From Bacteroidaceae bacterium (GTDB lineage Bacteria > Bacteroidota > Bacteroidia > Bacteroidales > Bacteroidaceae), in NCBI GenBank assembly GCA_017559845.1, contig JAFYQQ010000033.1, positions 1 to 50,169 on the forward strand: a stretch of 50,169 bases of DNA, written 5' to 3'. Shown here one piece after another: positions 43,929 to 50,169 of the stretch. The number at the start of each line of letters is the position of its first letter. Positions within the stretch are counted from its first letter, which is position 1. The notes below the pieces were generated by a model. It was not told the DNA's origin and searched no databases. It worked only from the letters and a program-made list of their open reading frames with translations. Position numbers and translations under genes: made by a program.

Positions 43929-44179
43929 TGAGTATAATGAGCAAAGAGTACTACAAGAAACGCATTATTGATTTGCGTGCTGCAATGGCGAAAGAGAAAG
44001 AGGCTAAAAAGCGTGATAACGAAACCTATGCTGGTTATATCAAGCGTGCATCAAGTGCCGAATACAAGGCTTCTTATAGAAAGCAGAAAATAGACCGAGC
44101 TGCATCACATGACCGTAATATAGAGAACTATAAGCGCCAGATAGAAAGCGCAAAGGACTCTCTAAAGCGTTGCAAGTAG
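43928..44179 (+). CDS. Small charged coiled-coil protein
   Basis: The 83 residues are strongly charged and almost wholly helical (KKRIIDLRAAMAKEKEAKKRD; YKASYRKQKIDRAASHDRNI), and a coiled coil is likely. The TAATG overlap with the membrane protein upstream implies a close functional link; an in-frame ATG at 43937 (MSKEYYKKR) is an alternative start. No function is known to me. Confidence 0.7.
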   Translation: MSIMSKEYYKKRIIDLRAAMAKEKEAKKRDNETYAGYIKRASSAEYKASYRKQKIDRAASHDRNIENYKRQIESAKDSLKRCK

Positions 44180-44220
44180 TAAGTTTGTTCTATTTTTGAT
44201 CAAATTAATTAAAAATAACT

Positions 44221-44412
44221 ATGATACTGTTTGATATTGGTGCAGTTTTGTTCATAACGGGACTTATATGGATTATTTGGTTCTTGCTAAAGAAAAATAA
44301 GGGAGCATTAATATTGTCTGTCATCACCTCGCTGATAGGTGGTATAATAATGATTGTATCTTATTATCTGCTTATGAACCATCAATCGGTATTTGACAAG
44401 ATGATTCCTTGA
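44221..44412 (+). CDS. Small two-helix membrane protein
   Basis: The 63 residues are mostly two transmembrane helices (FDIGAVLFITGLIWIIWFLL and ALILSVITSLIGGIIMIVSY) joined by a short basic turn (KKNKG). Such tiny hairpin-like membrane proteins are often regulators or toxins, but nothing in the sequence decides this. It lies between the coiled-coil and the DUF4230 lipoprotein genes in the same direction. Confidence 0.65.
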   Translation: MILFDIGAVLFITGLIWIIWFLLKKNKGALILSVITSLIGGIIMIVSYYLLMNHQSVFDKMIP

Positions 44413-44434
44413 CAGATAGATAAAAATAGATAAA

Positions 44435-44995
44435 ATGAAGAGAAGGGCTTTATACTTAGGAAGTTTATCCTTACTGATATTGTTGTCAAGTTGTGGAGAG
44501 TCCATGGCTGACAAACTGCAAAACAAGATGGGAACCGTGTCAGAGATGGCAGAATTAGGTACCGCTGAGTATACCATCAAAAAGATCATCAAGGCTTCAG
44601 ATGAAGCTTTTTATACAATTGGTGAGCGCAAGATTCTCTTCTCTTGTTGCGCAACAATGAAAGCAGGCATAGACCTGGGTGGCTTCTCTGCCGAGAATGT
44701 GGAAATTAACTCTGACAAGGAGGTGACAGTAACGCTTCCTGCCCCAAAAGTCTTGGCCTTCAACATGCCTCCTGAACAAATAAAACTTGAGTATGAAAAA
44801 GTGGGAGCATTACGCTTTGACTTTTCTGCCGAGGAACGGACCAAACTATTGAAACAAGGTGAAGAGGCGATTCTCGCTGATGCTGAGAACCTCGGCATTC
44901 TCGCCGACGCAGAAAAGAATGCAAGAACTTTCTTTGAGGCCATGCTCAAGCAAATAGGTTTTGAAAAAGTAAACATAAACTTCAACAAACAATAA
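44435..44995 (+). CDS. DUF4230 lipoprotein
   Basis: The 186 residues start with a lipoprotein signal (MKRRALYLGSLSLLILLSSCGE, lipobox LSSC), so the protein is exported and lipid-anchored. The body matches DUF4230: ERKILFSCCATMKAGIDLGGF, ENVEINSDKEVTVTLPAPKVL, a helical stretch (ERTKLLKQGEEAILADAEN) and a final strand GFEKVNINFN. The neighbour at 45006-45650 is a paralog with a transmembrane anchor instead of a lipid. The DUF4230 family has no known function that I can state. Spacing to the next gene is 10 bases, so they are co-transcribed. Confidence 0.85.
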   Translation: MKRRALYLGSLSLLILLSSCGESMADKLQNKMGTVSEMAELGTAEYTIKKIIKASDEAFYTIGERKILFSCCATMKAGIDLGGFSAENVEINSDKEVTVTLPAPKVLAFNMPPEQIKLEYEKVGALRFDFSAEERTKLLKQGEEAILADAENLGILADAEKNARTFFEAMLKQIGFEKVNINFNKQ

Positions 44996-45005
44996 TTACA
45001 CGAAT

Positions 45006-45650
45006 ATGGGTAAGATTTTTAGTTTCTTTCTGAAATCGTTAATGAGTAAAATCGTAGGGCTTTTGCTTATTGTTGGATTGTTTGTTGGGGCGTGGCTTTA
45101 TACACAACAGTTTGGATTCAACTTCTTTAATTTAAACTTTGGACGAGGAGATTTGAAGATTGATAATACAGCCAATATTGTAGAGAAGGTTAAGGAAATC
45201 TCTGAGTTTACAACTGCTTGCTATTACGAAGAAGCCGTATTGAAAGACAAGAAAACAGACAATAACGAAGGTAATTTACTTGGACTGGTAGGAATGGAGA
45301 CATCAAAAGAAATTGTCATACTATCCAAGGGCAAGGTGCGCGCCGGTTTTGATTTAAGTAAGATAAACGCAGAAAACATCAATATCAGCGGTGACACTTT
45401 AAGCATAGAACTACCCCAACCACAAATATTTGACATTATTACCAATCCGTCTGACTATGAAATGTATGTAGAGGATGGCAAGTGGTCGCATGATGAGATA
45501 TCTGCTTTACAAACAGAATACCGTAATCAATTGCAGGAAAAGGCAAAGGAAACAGGTATATTAACCAAAGCAAAGGAAGCAGGTAAGAAGCGACTTGAGA
45601 GTTTGTTTATGACATTTGGTTTTTCTGTTGTAAAAGTCAAGTGTGAATAA
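45006..45650 (+). CDS. DUF4230 membrane-anchored protein
   Basis: The 214 residues have one N-terminal transmembrane helix (IVGLLLIVGLFVGAWLY, ~16-32) and a periplasmic DUF4230 domain: SKGKVRAGFDLSKINAENINI, DTLSIELPQPQIFDI, a helical segment (QTEYRNQLQEKAKETG) and FGFSVVKVKC at the end. The order matches the upstream lipoprotein, showing tandem duplication with a change of anchor: one copy probably tied to the inner membrane, the other to a lipid. It could link both membranes, which is inference. Confidence 0.85.
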   Translation: MGKIFSFFLKSLMSKIVGLLLIVGLFVGAWLYTQQFGFNFFNLNFGRGDLKIDNTANIVEKVKEISEFTTACYYEEAVLKDKKTDNNEGNLLGLVGMETSKEIVILSKGKVRAGFDLSKINAENINISGDTLSIELPQPQIFDIITNPSDYEMYVEDGKWSHDEISALQTEYRNQLQEKAKETGILTKAKEAGKKRLESLFMTFGFSVVKVKCE

Positions 45651-45717
45651 GGATTTAAGTAACTAAAACTGCAAAATATTATTGTAATATTTATTTTAAC
45701 ACATAACATCATGCATT

Positions 45718-46125
45718 ATGGAAATTACACAAGAAAATATTGAGCGTGGCGAGCGAATGCAGCAGGCTGAGATAAAAAAATGCGAAATGGCTATAGAAAA
45801 GTTCGAACAGGAGCTTGCAGAACTTAAACAACCCAAGGGCCTATTTGGTACTACCAACAAAAAGGCCATTGCCGCAGCAGAAGAGAAGTTAAACAAGCAC
45901 AAATTGCATCTCATAGACTTGCAAGCCATGAATGGTGCGGAATTCTATGAGTACATGAAGAGCAAAGAGAAAACCGATCATATCATAAATATGAGTAGCA
46001 AGGTTTTCAACACAACAGGACAACTCATAGAGAACGTATCTAGCGTAATTCCAGGTGTAGGCATTGCTGGCAAAATGTTTGCTAAAGGCTTTAAGTCTAT
46101 TGGAAAGAGCATAAAGGAAGACTAA
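45718..46125 (+). CDS. Coiled-coil protein with glycine-rich hydrophobic end
   Basis: The 135 residues begin with a long charged helix (RGERMQQAEIKKCEMAIEKFEQELAELKQ) and a second helix (KAIAAAEEKLNKHKLHLIDL), likely a coiled coil. The C-terminal part holds SSVIPGVGIAGKMFAKGFKSIG, a Gly-rich amphipathic or membrane-active segment. There is no signal peptide. I do not recognise the family. It may attach to membranes from the cytoplasm and is one of a run of small genes with gaps of 40-70 bases. Confidence 0.7.
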   Translation: MEITQENIERGERMQQAEIKKCEMAIEKFEQELAELKQPKGLFGTTNKKAIAAAEEKLNKHKLHLIDLQAMNGAEFYEYMKSKEKTDHIINMSSKVFNTTGQLIENVSSVIPGVGIAGKMFAKGFKSIGKSIKED

Positions 46126-46165
46126 TACAGATAAATTATAAGCATTTAATTTAAATCAGAAAATA

Positions 46166-46423
46166 ATGTTTAAGTTTATTTTAGGAAATATTAGTTATTT
46201 CATCATGATGGCGTTCATGGTGTTTTGCTGTGTTATTGTAGAAGGTCCGCTTGTAGGTAAGTTTTGTGTTCTTGGACTTATGAGTATTGCTGCAGGAACA
46301 CCTGCTGCTAAACGTACACGTTTCGGATTAGTAGATAAACGTTATAAGGAAAAATCTTTTATTTGGTGGCAAATACTTATTGGATTAATTCTTTTTGCGC
46401 TAGCTGCTTTTTTAGTTAAGTAG
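46166..46423 (+). CDS. Small membrane protein
   Basis: The 85 residues hold about three hydrophobic segments (YFIMMAFMVFCCVIVEG, KFCVLGLMSIAAG and WWQILIGLILFALAAFLV) and a basic loop (AAKRTRFGLVDKRYKEK). It is not a family I recognise. The two membrane ends and basic loop suggest an inner-membrane protein. It is located between the coiled-coil gene and a 53-residue basic protein gene. Confidence 0.65.
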   Translation: MFKFILGNISYFIMMAFMVFCCVIVEGPLVGKFCVLGLMSIAAGTPAAKRTRFGLVDKRYKEKSFIWWQILIGLILFALAAFLVK

Positions 46424-46444
46424 ACTGCATAAAATTATAGGATT

Positions 46445-46606
46445 ATGAAAATACCAGGACTAAGTTTCTCACTCAAAAGAGCGATAGGAGTTACTGCAGT
46501 AAAACAGAAAATATCTAAGAAGACAGGCATTCCAAGCACCAAGCAGGGATTGGAGCGCAAGATAGGTGGTGCAGTATTGAAATCAATATTTAGAAAGAAG
46601 GGATAG
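46445..46606 (+). CDS. 53-residue basic protein
   Basis: ATG 46445 to TAG 46606 encodes MKIPGLSFSLKRAIGVTAVK and continues through SKKTGIPSTKQGLERKIGG to FRKKG. It is very Lys/Arg-rich and has no long acidic stretch, so nucleic-acid or membrane binding is possible. Gene spacing supports that it is real: 21 bases after the previous stop and 2 before the next ATG. Similar short proteins starting MKIPGxSFS are, as I recall, found in other Bacteroidales as hypothetical proteins. Function is unknown. Confidence 0.65.
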   Translation: MKIPGLSFSLKRAIGVTAVKQKISKKTGIPSTKQGLERKIGGAVLKSIFRKKG

Positions 46607-46608
46607 TA

Positions 46609-47892
46609 ATGAGGACACATTTTATAATGTTACTTGTACTAGCAATCCTGTGTGGATGTTCTGGTGGTACTGGTAGTAACAAACCTATTGACAAATATAA
46701 TGAGACCTTAGAACGCATCCAGGAATTAGAAAAGGTTGTTGAGACCAGTGACTGGAACACGTTTTCGGTAGACAAGTTGAAAACGTTGCATGACACAGTC
46801 AAGGAGTTGTATTACGACTACAATCCGATGGATTTTACCTCCGAACAAGTCAACGCTTGCGAAGCATTGAAGACTCGTGTTAAAAACCTGCGAGAGCAGG
46901 TTGCTTGCAAGAGTAGTGCTGCATTAAAAGAGGTAGAGATAACGGCATTTAATTTTTCGGACAAGCTGACAGAGGCGACAGAAACCTATCCTGTGTATCT
47001 TCAAAAAGGCGAAACGTTAAAGGTATTAGCAAGTTCGCAACAATCATTTACTCTTAAAATTAGTAATGCCAATAGTCGTAGCGTGCTGAAAAGTTCTATC
47101 GGAAAGACATCGGTAGAATACAGTATGGAGATAAATAATACTGCTATATACCTTGTAGAAGTAATTCCTTCAAAGGCGCAATATCTGGATTTATCTATCA
47201 AATACAAGATTGATGATTGGGCACGACTGACTTCTCCAACACCCATAGAAACAGAACAGGTGGAATGTGGGAAAAGTGATTTTGGAGCCAAAGGCGTATC
47301 TGGCATACTTATGCAGAAGTGTTTTGATGAACCTCGTAAGTTTACTCTGCGAGGTCAACTGAAGGCTGCCTTTTCGGGGAGTGCCAAGGCTTTAGTCGCT
47401 GTTCAGGTACCAACCGGAGCTACGGATATTCTGTATTCAATGCGTATTGCTACAAGCGAACAAGATAGGTCAACGGATGGTGAGTTCCACGAAAATCTTG
47501 CGTCATCATATAAGAAGATAAAATTTCTCGGACTACCCCTCTATGAAAAGGAGAAAAACGGCAATATAAATCTTTTCAGTAAACTGCTTGATGATAATCG
47601 TCCTCTTCGTGACGAAGATGCGTATTGTAATATGTATGTTTTCCGAAACCAGACACAGGCAAAGCAATTTCAGGATGGCACAAAGGCCGCTTCTGTGCTT
47701 AATTACGATGTTGATTATTCTACTCTCGGAACGCAATCTTGTAACGGCCGTATTCCTGTCAAAGGACTTAAAACTATTTATCTCGCCTTTGAGAATGAGC
47801 GTATGCGATATACCAATTATTTGTGGGTAGAAGCAGTGGCCGTAATTCCTACAACCGTTTATCATAAAGAAAAATATACAATTCAAAAATAA
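46609..47892 (+). CDS. Large lipoprotein of unknown function
   Basis: The 427 residues begin with MRTHFIMLLVLAILCGCSGG, a lipoprotein signal with lipobox LCGC, and a Gly/Ser/Thr spacer. Residues ~28-100 are helical (YNETLERIQELEKVVETSD; NACEALKTRVKNLREQV). The remainder is beta-rich and includes a possible sandwich domain (YPVYLQKGETLKVLASSQQSFTLKI) and VQVPTGATDILYSMRIATSEQ. I do not recognise the family; the periplasmic or cell-surface location follows from the signal. It lies 2 bases after the 53-residue protein gene and 9 before the KAP NTPase gene. Confidence 0.75.
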   Translation: MRTHFIMLLVLAILCGCSGGTGSNKPIDKYNETLERIQELEKVVETSDWNTFSVDKLKTLHDTVKELYYDYNPMDFTSEQVNACEALKTRVKNLREQVACKSSAALKEVEITAFNFSDKLTEATETYPVYLQKGETLKVLASSQQSFTLKISNANSRSVLKSSIGKTSVEYSMEINNTAIYLVEVIPSKAQYLDLSIKYKIDDWARLTSPTPIETEQVECGKSDFGAKGVSGILMQKCFDEPRKFTLRGQLKAAFSGSAKALVAVQVPTGATDILYSMRIATSEQDRSTDGEFHENLASSYKKIKFLGLPLYEKEKNGNINLFSKLLDDNRPLRDEDAYCNMYVFRNQTQAKQFQDGTKAASVLNYDVDYSTLGTQSCNGRIPVKGLKTIYLAFENERMRYTNYLWVEAVAVIPTTVYHKEKYTIQK

Positions 47893-47901
47893 AATTCAGC
47901 C

Positions 47902-49671
47902 ATGAAATCCAGCATTATAGATGTTCCTCGCAAGCACACACAAGAGGATTTGTTTGGAATACAAGTATATCAAGATGCATTGGTTAAGTATATAAAGTTG
48001 ACTGATACACCCATTACTATTGCTCTTCAAGGAGAATGGGGAAGTGGAAAAACCTCTTTGATGAATATGTTGCGCCATCATCTTTGTGAAGCGGATGCAG
48101 CACCCTATTACCCTATTTGGATTAATACATGGCAATATTCTTTGATGAAATCTCCTTCACAAGCTATTATTTCCATTTTAGAGGGTATTATTAACCAAAT
48201 AGGTGAGCTGAATCCAAATATGGATAAATGGCAAGAAAGTAAAAAGAAAATAGGAGGTTTATTCAAGCGAATGGCGTCAGTTGGTACGAAGGCAGCTGTT
48301 AATGTGGTCGGAATTGAAAGTGGTTTGGTGGATGAGCTTTTTGATAATGGAACTCAAAAAACTTCATTGTCAGAAATATCTCAATTGAAGGATGAAATCG
48401 CGACTCTAATTGATGCAGCCCTTTCACGAGACACAACCAAAACCGGTTTTACATTCTACATTGACGACCTTGACCGAATAGATCCACCAGTTGCTGTAGA
48501 GATACTGGAATTATTGAAGAATATCTTTGATTTAGAAAGGTGTGTGTTTGTTTTGGCTATAGACTATGATGTGGTTATTAAAGGATTGAAACCTAAATTT
48601 GGGGAATTAACGGATGCCAACGAAAGAGAATTCCGTTCATTCTTTGATAAAATTATCCAACTTCCATTCTCTATGCCTGTGGCCTCTTATTCTGTGGATG
48701 CATTTTTAGTGGATGCTTTACGTAAGATTGAGTTTTTCAGTGATGATGAACTGGACAACCCTTCGCTTGCCGAAACTTTGTCTGAAATAACAAGGTTGTC
48801 TGTGGGTAGTAATCCCCGCTCTTTGAAGCGGTTAACTAATACTTTGGCTTTGATATCCATAATCAATGAAATGCAAAAGGGAGACCTTTCTGTTAATCAA
48901 GAGCAACAAAGTAAGGTCCTTAATTATGCATTGGTATGTGTACAGATTGCTTATCCATACATTTACAATCAGCTGACAGAAGAACCGGATTTCAAAGCAT
49001 GGAATGAAAAGATAGCTTCAAAATTGAAACTACGTCCTCTCACAGAGGCAGAGCGTGAAACTCTTGATGCCACTGATGAGTTTGATGATGATTGGGAGAA
49101 AGTCGTCTATCGTATGTGTCAGAAGGAAGCATTCCTTTCCAGTAGGGCTTTTAGTGTTTCCTCTCTTTTCAATAAGGTTGCAGAGATTGTGAATGATGAT
49201 GTTCGTTTGGGTGATACAATTGCCTCTACCTTGGAACTCTCGGCCGTTACAAACTTAAAGGCCTTTGACGGACCAATGAAGAAACCCGGAGAACGGAATC
49301 GTGATACATCTAATTATGGTTTTAATGGTAAAATTTATTCCAAAAAAACCGAATTTGTACATGATGTTGTAGCTTATTATGTTAAGGAACATCCAGGCAC
49401 TACTCATGAACAATTGAAAGAAACTTTTGAATTCAAAAAAAACATGGATAGAGTCTTCATGGATTATGATTGTTATCTAAAGTTGCTTTCAGAAAAAGGG
49501 AACGTAGACTTTTTTGGTCGCAGGGCAGATATTCCAACGATTCAGTTAGCAGATAAGAAGATTGTTATCTCCACCAATTGGCCAACGATAGTGAATGGAA
49601 AACCTGCAGAGTTTGCCAAGTTTTTGGATTTGTTACGCAACAAGTTGAAATATGTGGTTGTGAACAAATAA
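47902..49671 (+). CDS. KAP-family P-loop NTPase
   Basis: The 589 residues carry GEWGSGKTS (44-52, Walker A) and FYIDDLDRIDPP (~184-195, extended Walker B with the DDLDR signature of KAP NTPases), with NPRSLKRLTN as a sensor-like motif. KAP proteins act at membranes and include PifA, the F-plasmid protein that excludes phage T7. In this copy no transmembrane pair is obvious inside the NTPase domain; a weak hydrophobic region may be peripheral. The C-terminal ~95 residues (GTTHEQLKETFEF, FFGRRADIPTIQL, KKIVISTNWP) recall a small domain I associate with McrB-type and other restriction proteins, a tentative link. It is the last large gene of the cluster. Confidence 0.88.
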   Translation: MKSSIIDVPRKHTQEDLFGIQVYQDALVKYIKLTDTPITIALQGEWGSGKTSLMNMLRHHLCEADAAPYYPIWINTWQYSLMKSPSQAIISILEGIINQIGELNPNMDKWQESKKKIGGLFKRMASVGTKAAVNVVGIESGLVDELFDNGTQKTSLSEISQLKDEIATLIDAALSRDTTKTGFTFYIDDLDRIDPPVAVEILELLKNIFDLERCVFVLAIDYDVVIKGLKPKFGELTDANEREFRSFFDKIIQLPFSMPVASYSVDAFLVDALRKIEFFSDDELDNPSLAETLSEITRLSVGSNPRSLKRLTNTLALISIINEMQKGDLSVNQEQQSKVLNYALVCVQIAYPYIYNQLTEEPDFKAWNEKIASKLKLRPLTEAERETLDATDEFDDDWEKVVYRMCQKEAFLSSRAFSVSSLFNKVAEIVNDDVRLGDTIASTLELSAVTNLKAFDGPMKKPGERNRDTSNYGFNGKIYSKKTEFVHDVVAYYVKEHPGTTHEQLKETFEFKKNMDRVFMDYDCYLKLLSEKGNVDFFGRRADIPTIQLADKKIVISTNWPTIVNGKPAEFAKFLDLLRNKLKYVVVNK

Positions 49672-49941
49672 GATCATAATAAACAATATATATCTATGAT
49701 GATAAAATTCTTTGACAAACTAAACGAGCAAAGAGAAACCAGCTGGAAACCAGAAAACACCCAGTAGGGAAAAAATGATTTCCCAACAGGAAAATTATTT
49801 TTTCTCAGTTGGAAAGTCAAAATTTTCCAGTAGGGCATTTTGGGACGGACTTTTAGGTTTGTTTTTAAACTATTTTAAGCGATTTTTGTTCATTTTGAAA
49901 CCAATGTATGGTTTGCGGAGAAAAGTAAAAATGTTTGACAT

Positions 49942-49986
49942 TGAGTGGTGAGCAATGAGTAATGAGTAGTGAGTGATGAGCGGTAA
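49942..49986. repeat. Heptanucleotide array
   Basis: TGAGTGG, TGAGCAA, TGAGTAA, TGAGTAG, TGAGTGA and TGAGCGG form a head-to-tail array of the family seen at 5.7-13 kb. Confidence 0.85.
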
Positions 49987-50022
49987 GTTTTTTCGACAGT
50001 AGAACAAAAGAACATTTTGGGC

Positions 50023-50060
50023 GATGAGTTGTGAGCGATGAGTTGTGAGAGGTGAGGGGG
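50023..50060. repeat. Heptanucleotide array
   Basis: TGAGTTG, TGAGCGA, TGAGTTG, TGAGAGG and TGAGGGG units follow a 37-base spacer after the previous array. Confidence 0.8.
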
Positions 50061-50169
50061 GTAGGGACGTCTGCGTGCAGCGTCCGAAGAGTACACAAGA
50101 GTTATAATCTCACGCGAATCCCACGAATCTCGCAAAATATTACTTTATGCCTTTGGTGTGATTTGCGTG

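Larger units (their letters stand above)
49672..50169. other. Repeat-rich 3' flank of the accessory cluster
   Basis: A 23-codon frame (49696-49767, MMIKFFDKLNEQRE) follows the KAP gene but is too short to support. At 49761-49850 related short motifs recur (AGTAGGGAAA, CAACAGGAAAA, CAGTTGGAAAG, CAGTAGGGC), and GGGAAAAAATGATTTCCC forms a hairpin that may end transcription. From 49941 TGAGNNN heptamer arrays begin. No further gene is visible. Confidence 0.6.

Overview
The window looks like a chromosomal segment of a Bacteroidales bacterium, most likely Prevotella or a close relative. The gene content is typical of the group: an OstA-like/PpiC block, GH29/GH95 enzymes with lipoprotein signals, a VirE/DUF3987 plus HU-HIG locus, and tig-clpP-clpX-recQ. 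Several start regions carry the Bacteroidetes promoter form TTTG-N19/20-TAnnTTTG, and Shine-Dalgarno sequences are generally absent.

Region 1 (1-9.0 kb). The 3' end of an AlbA_2-type regulator is followed by a glycan locus on the + strand. It encodes an NPCBM/alpha-galactosidase-like enzyme, a GH29 alpha-L-fucosidase lipoprotein and a GH95 enzyme fused to an alpha/beta-hydrolase (esterase-like) domain. Together they look like a set that trims fucosylated and possibly acylated glycans; no SusC/SusD genes are in view.

Region 2 (9.0-15.8 kb) is accessory. It holds a secreted aldo/keto reductase-ferredoxin protein, a candidate small RNA, an HU-like protein, a translationally coupled VirE-N/DUF3987 pair and a secreted protein of unknown function. 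The region is full of dispersed repeats: heptanucleotide arrays (TGAGNNN, and a TGTCYRT variant), strings of palindromes, a 35-bp inverted pair and a ~100-bp repeat. In at least three genes the repeat DNA is read as protein.

Region 3 (15.8-40.3 kb) is conserved core. On the - strand lie rluB-asnS, purB, two tRNA-Val genes, then guaB / two PpiC isomerases / OstA-like / small membrane protein / mutL / trpS, then tig-clpP-clpX-recQ and lptB. Divergent to lptB is mlaE-mlaF. A BASS transporter and an acyltransferase close the block.

Region 4 (40.3-42.0 kb) has no intact protein gene. It carries 3'-end remnants of two genes on the - strand, palindromic repeats and a ~415-nt stretch with a promoter, many possible stems and a strong terminator, which I read as a candidate structured RNA.

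Region 5 (42.0-49.7 kb) is visibly more AT-rich and is the most interesting part. About fourteen co-directional genes encode two related ~110-aa proteins (the type often annotated as viral A-type inclusion protein) flanking a PD-(D/E)XK nuclease-like protein, several tiny membrane or basic proteins, a tandem DUF4230 pair, two lipoproteins and a KAP-family P-loop NTPase. I infer an uncharacterised envelope-associated, possibly defensive, system. The window ends in repeat DNA of the same heptamer family as region 2.
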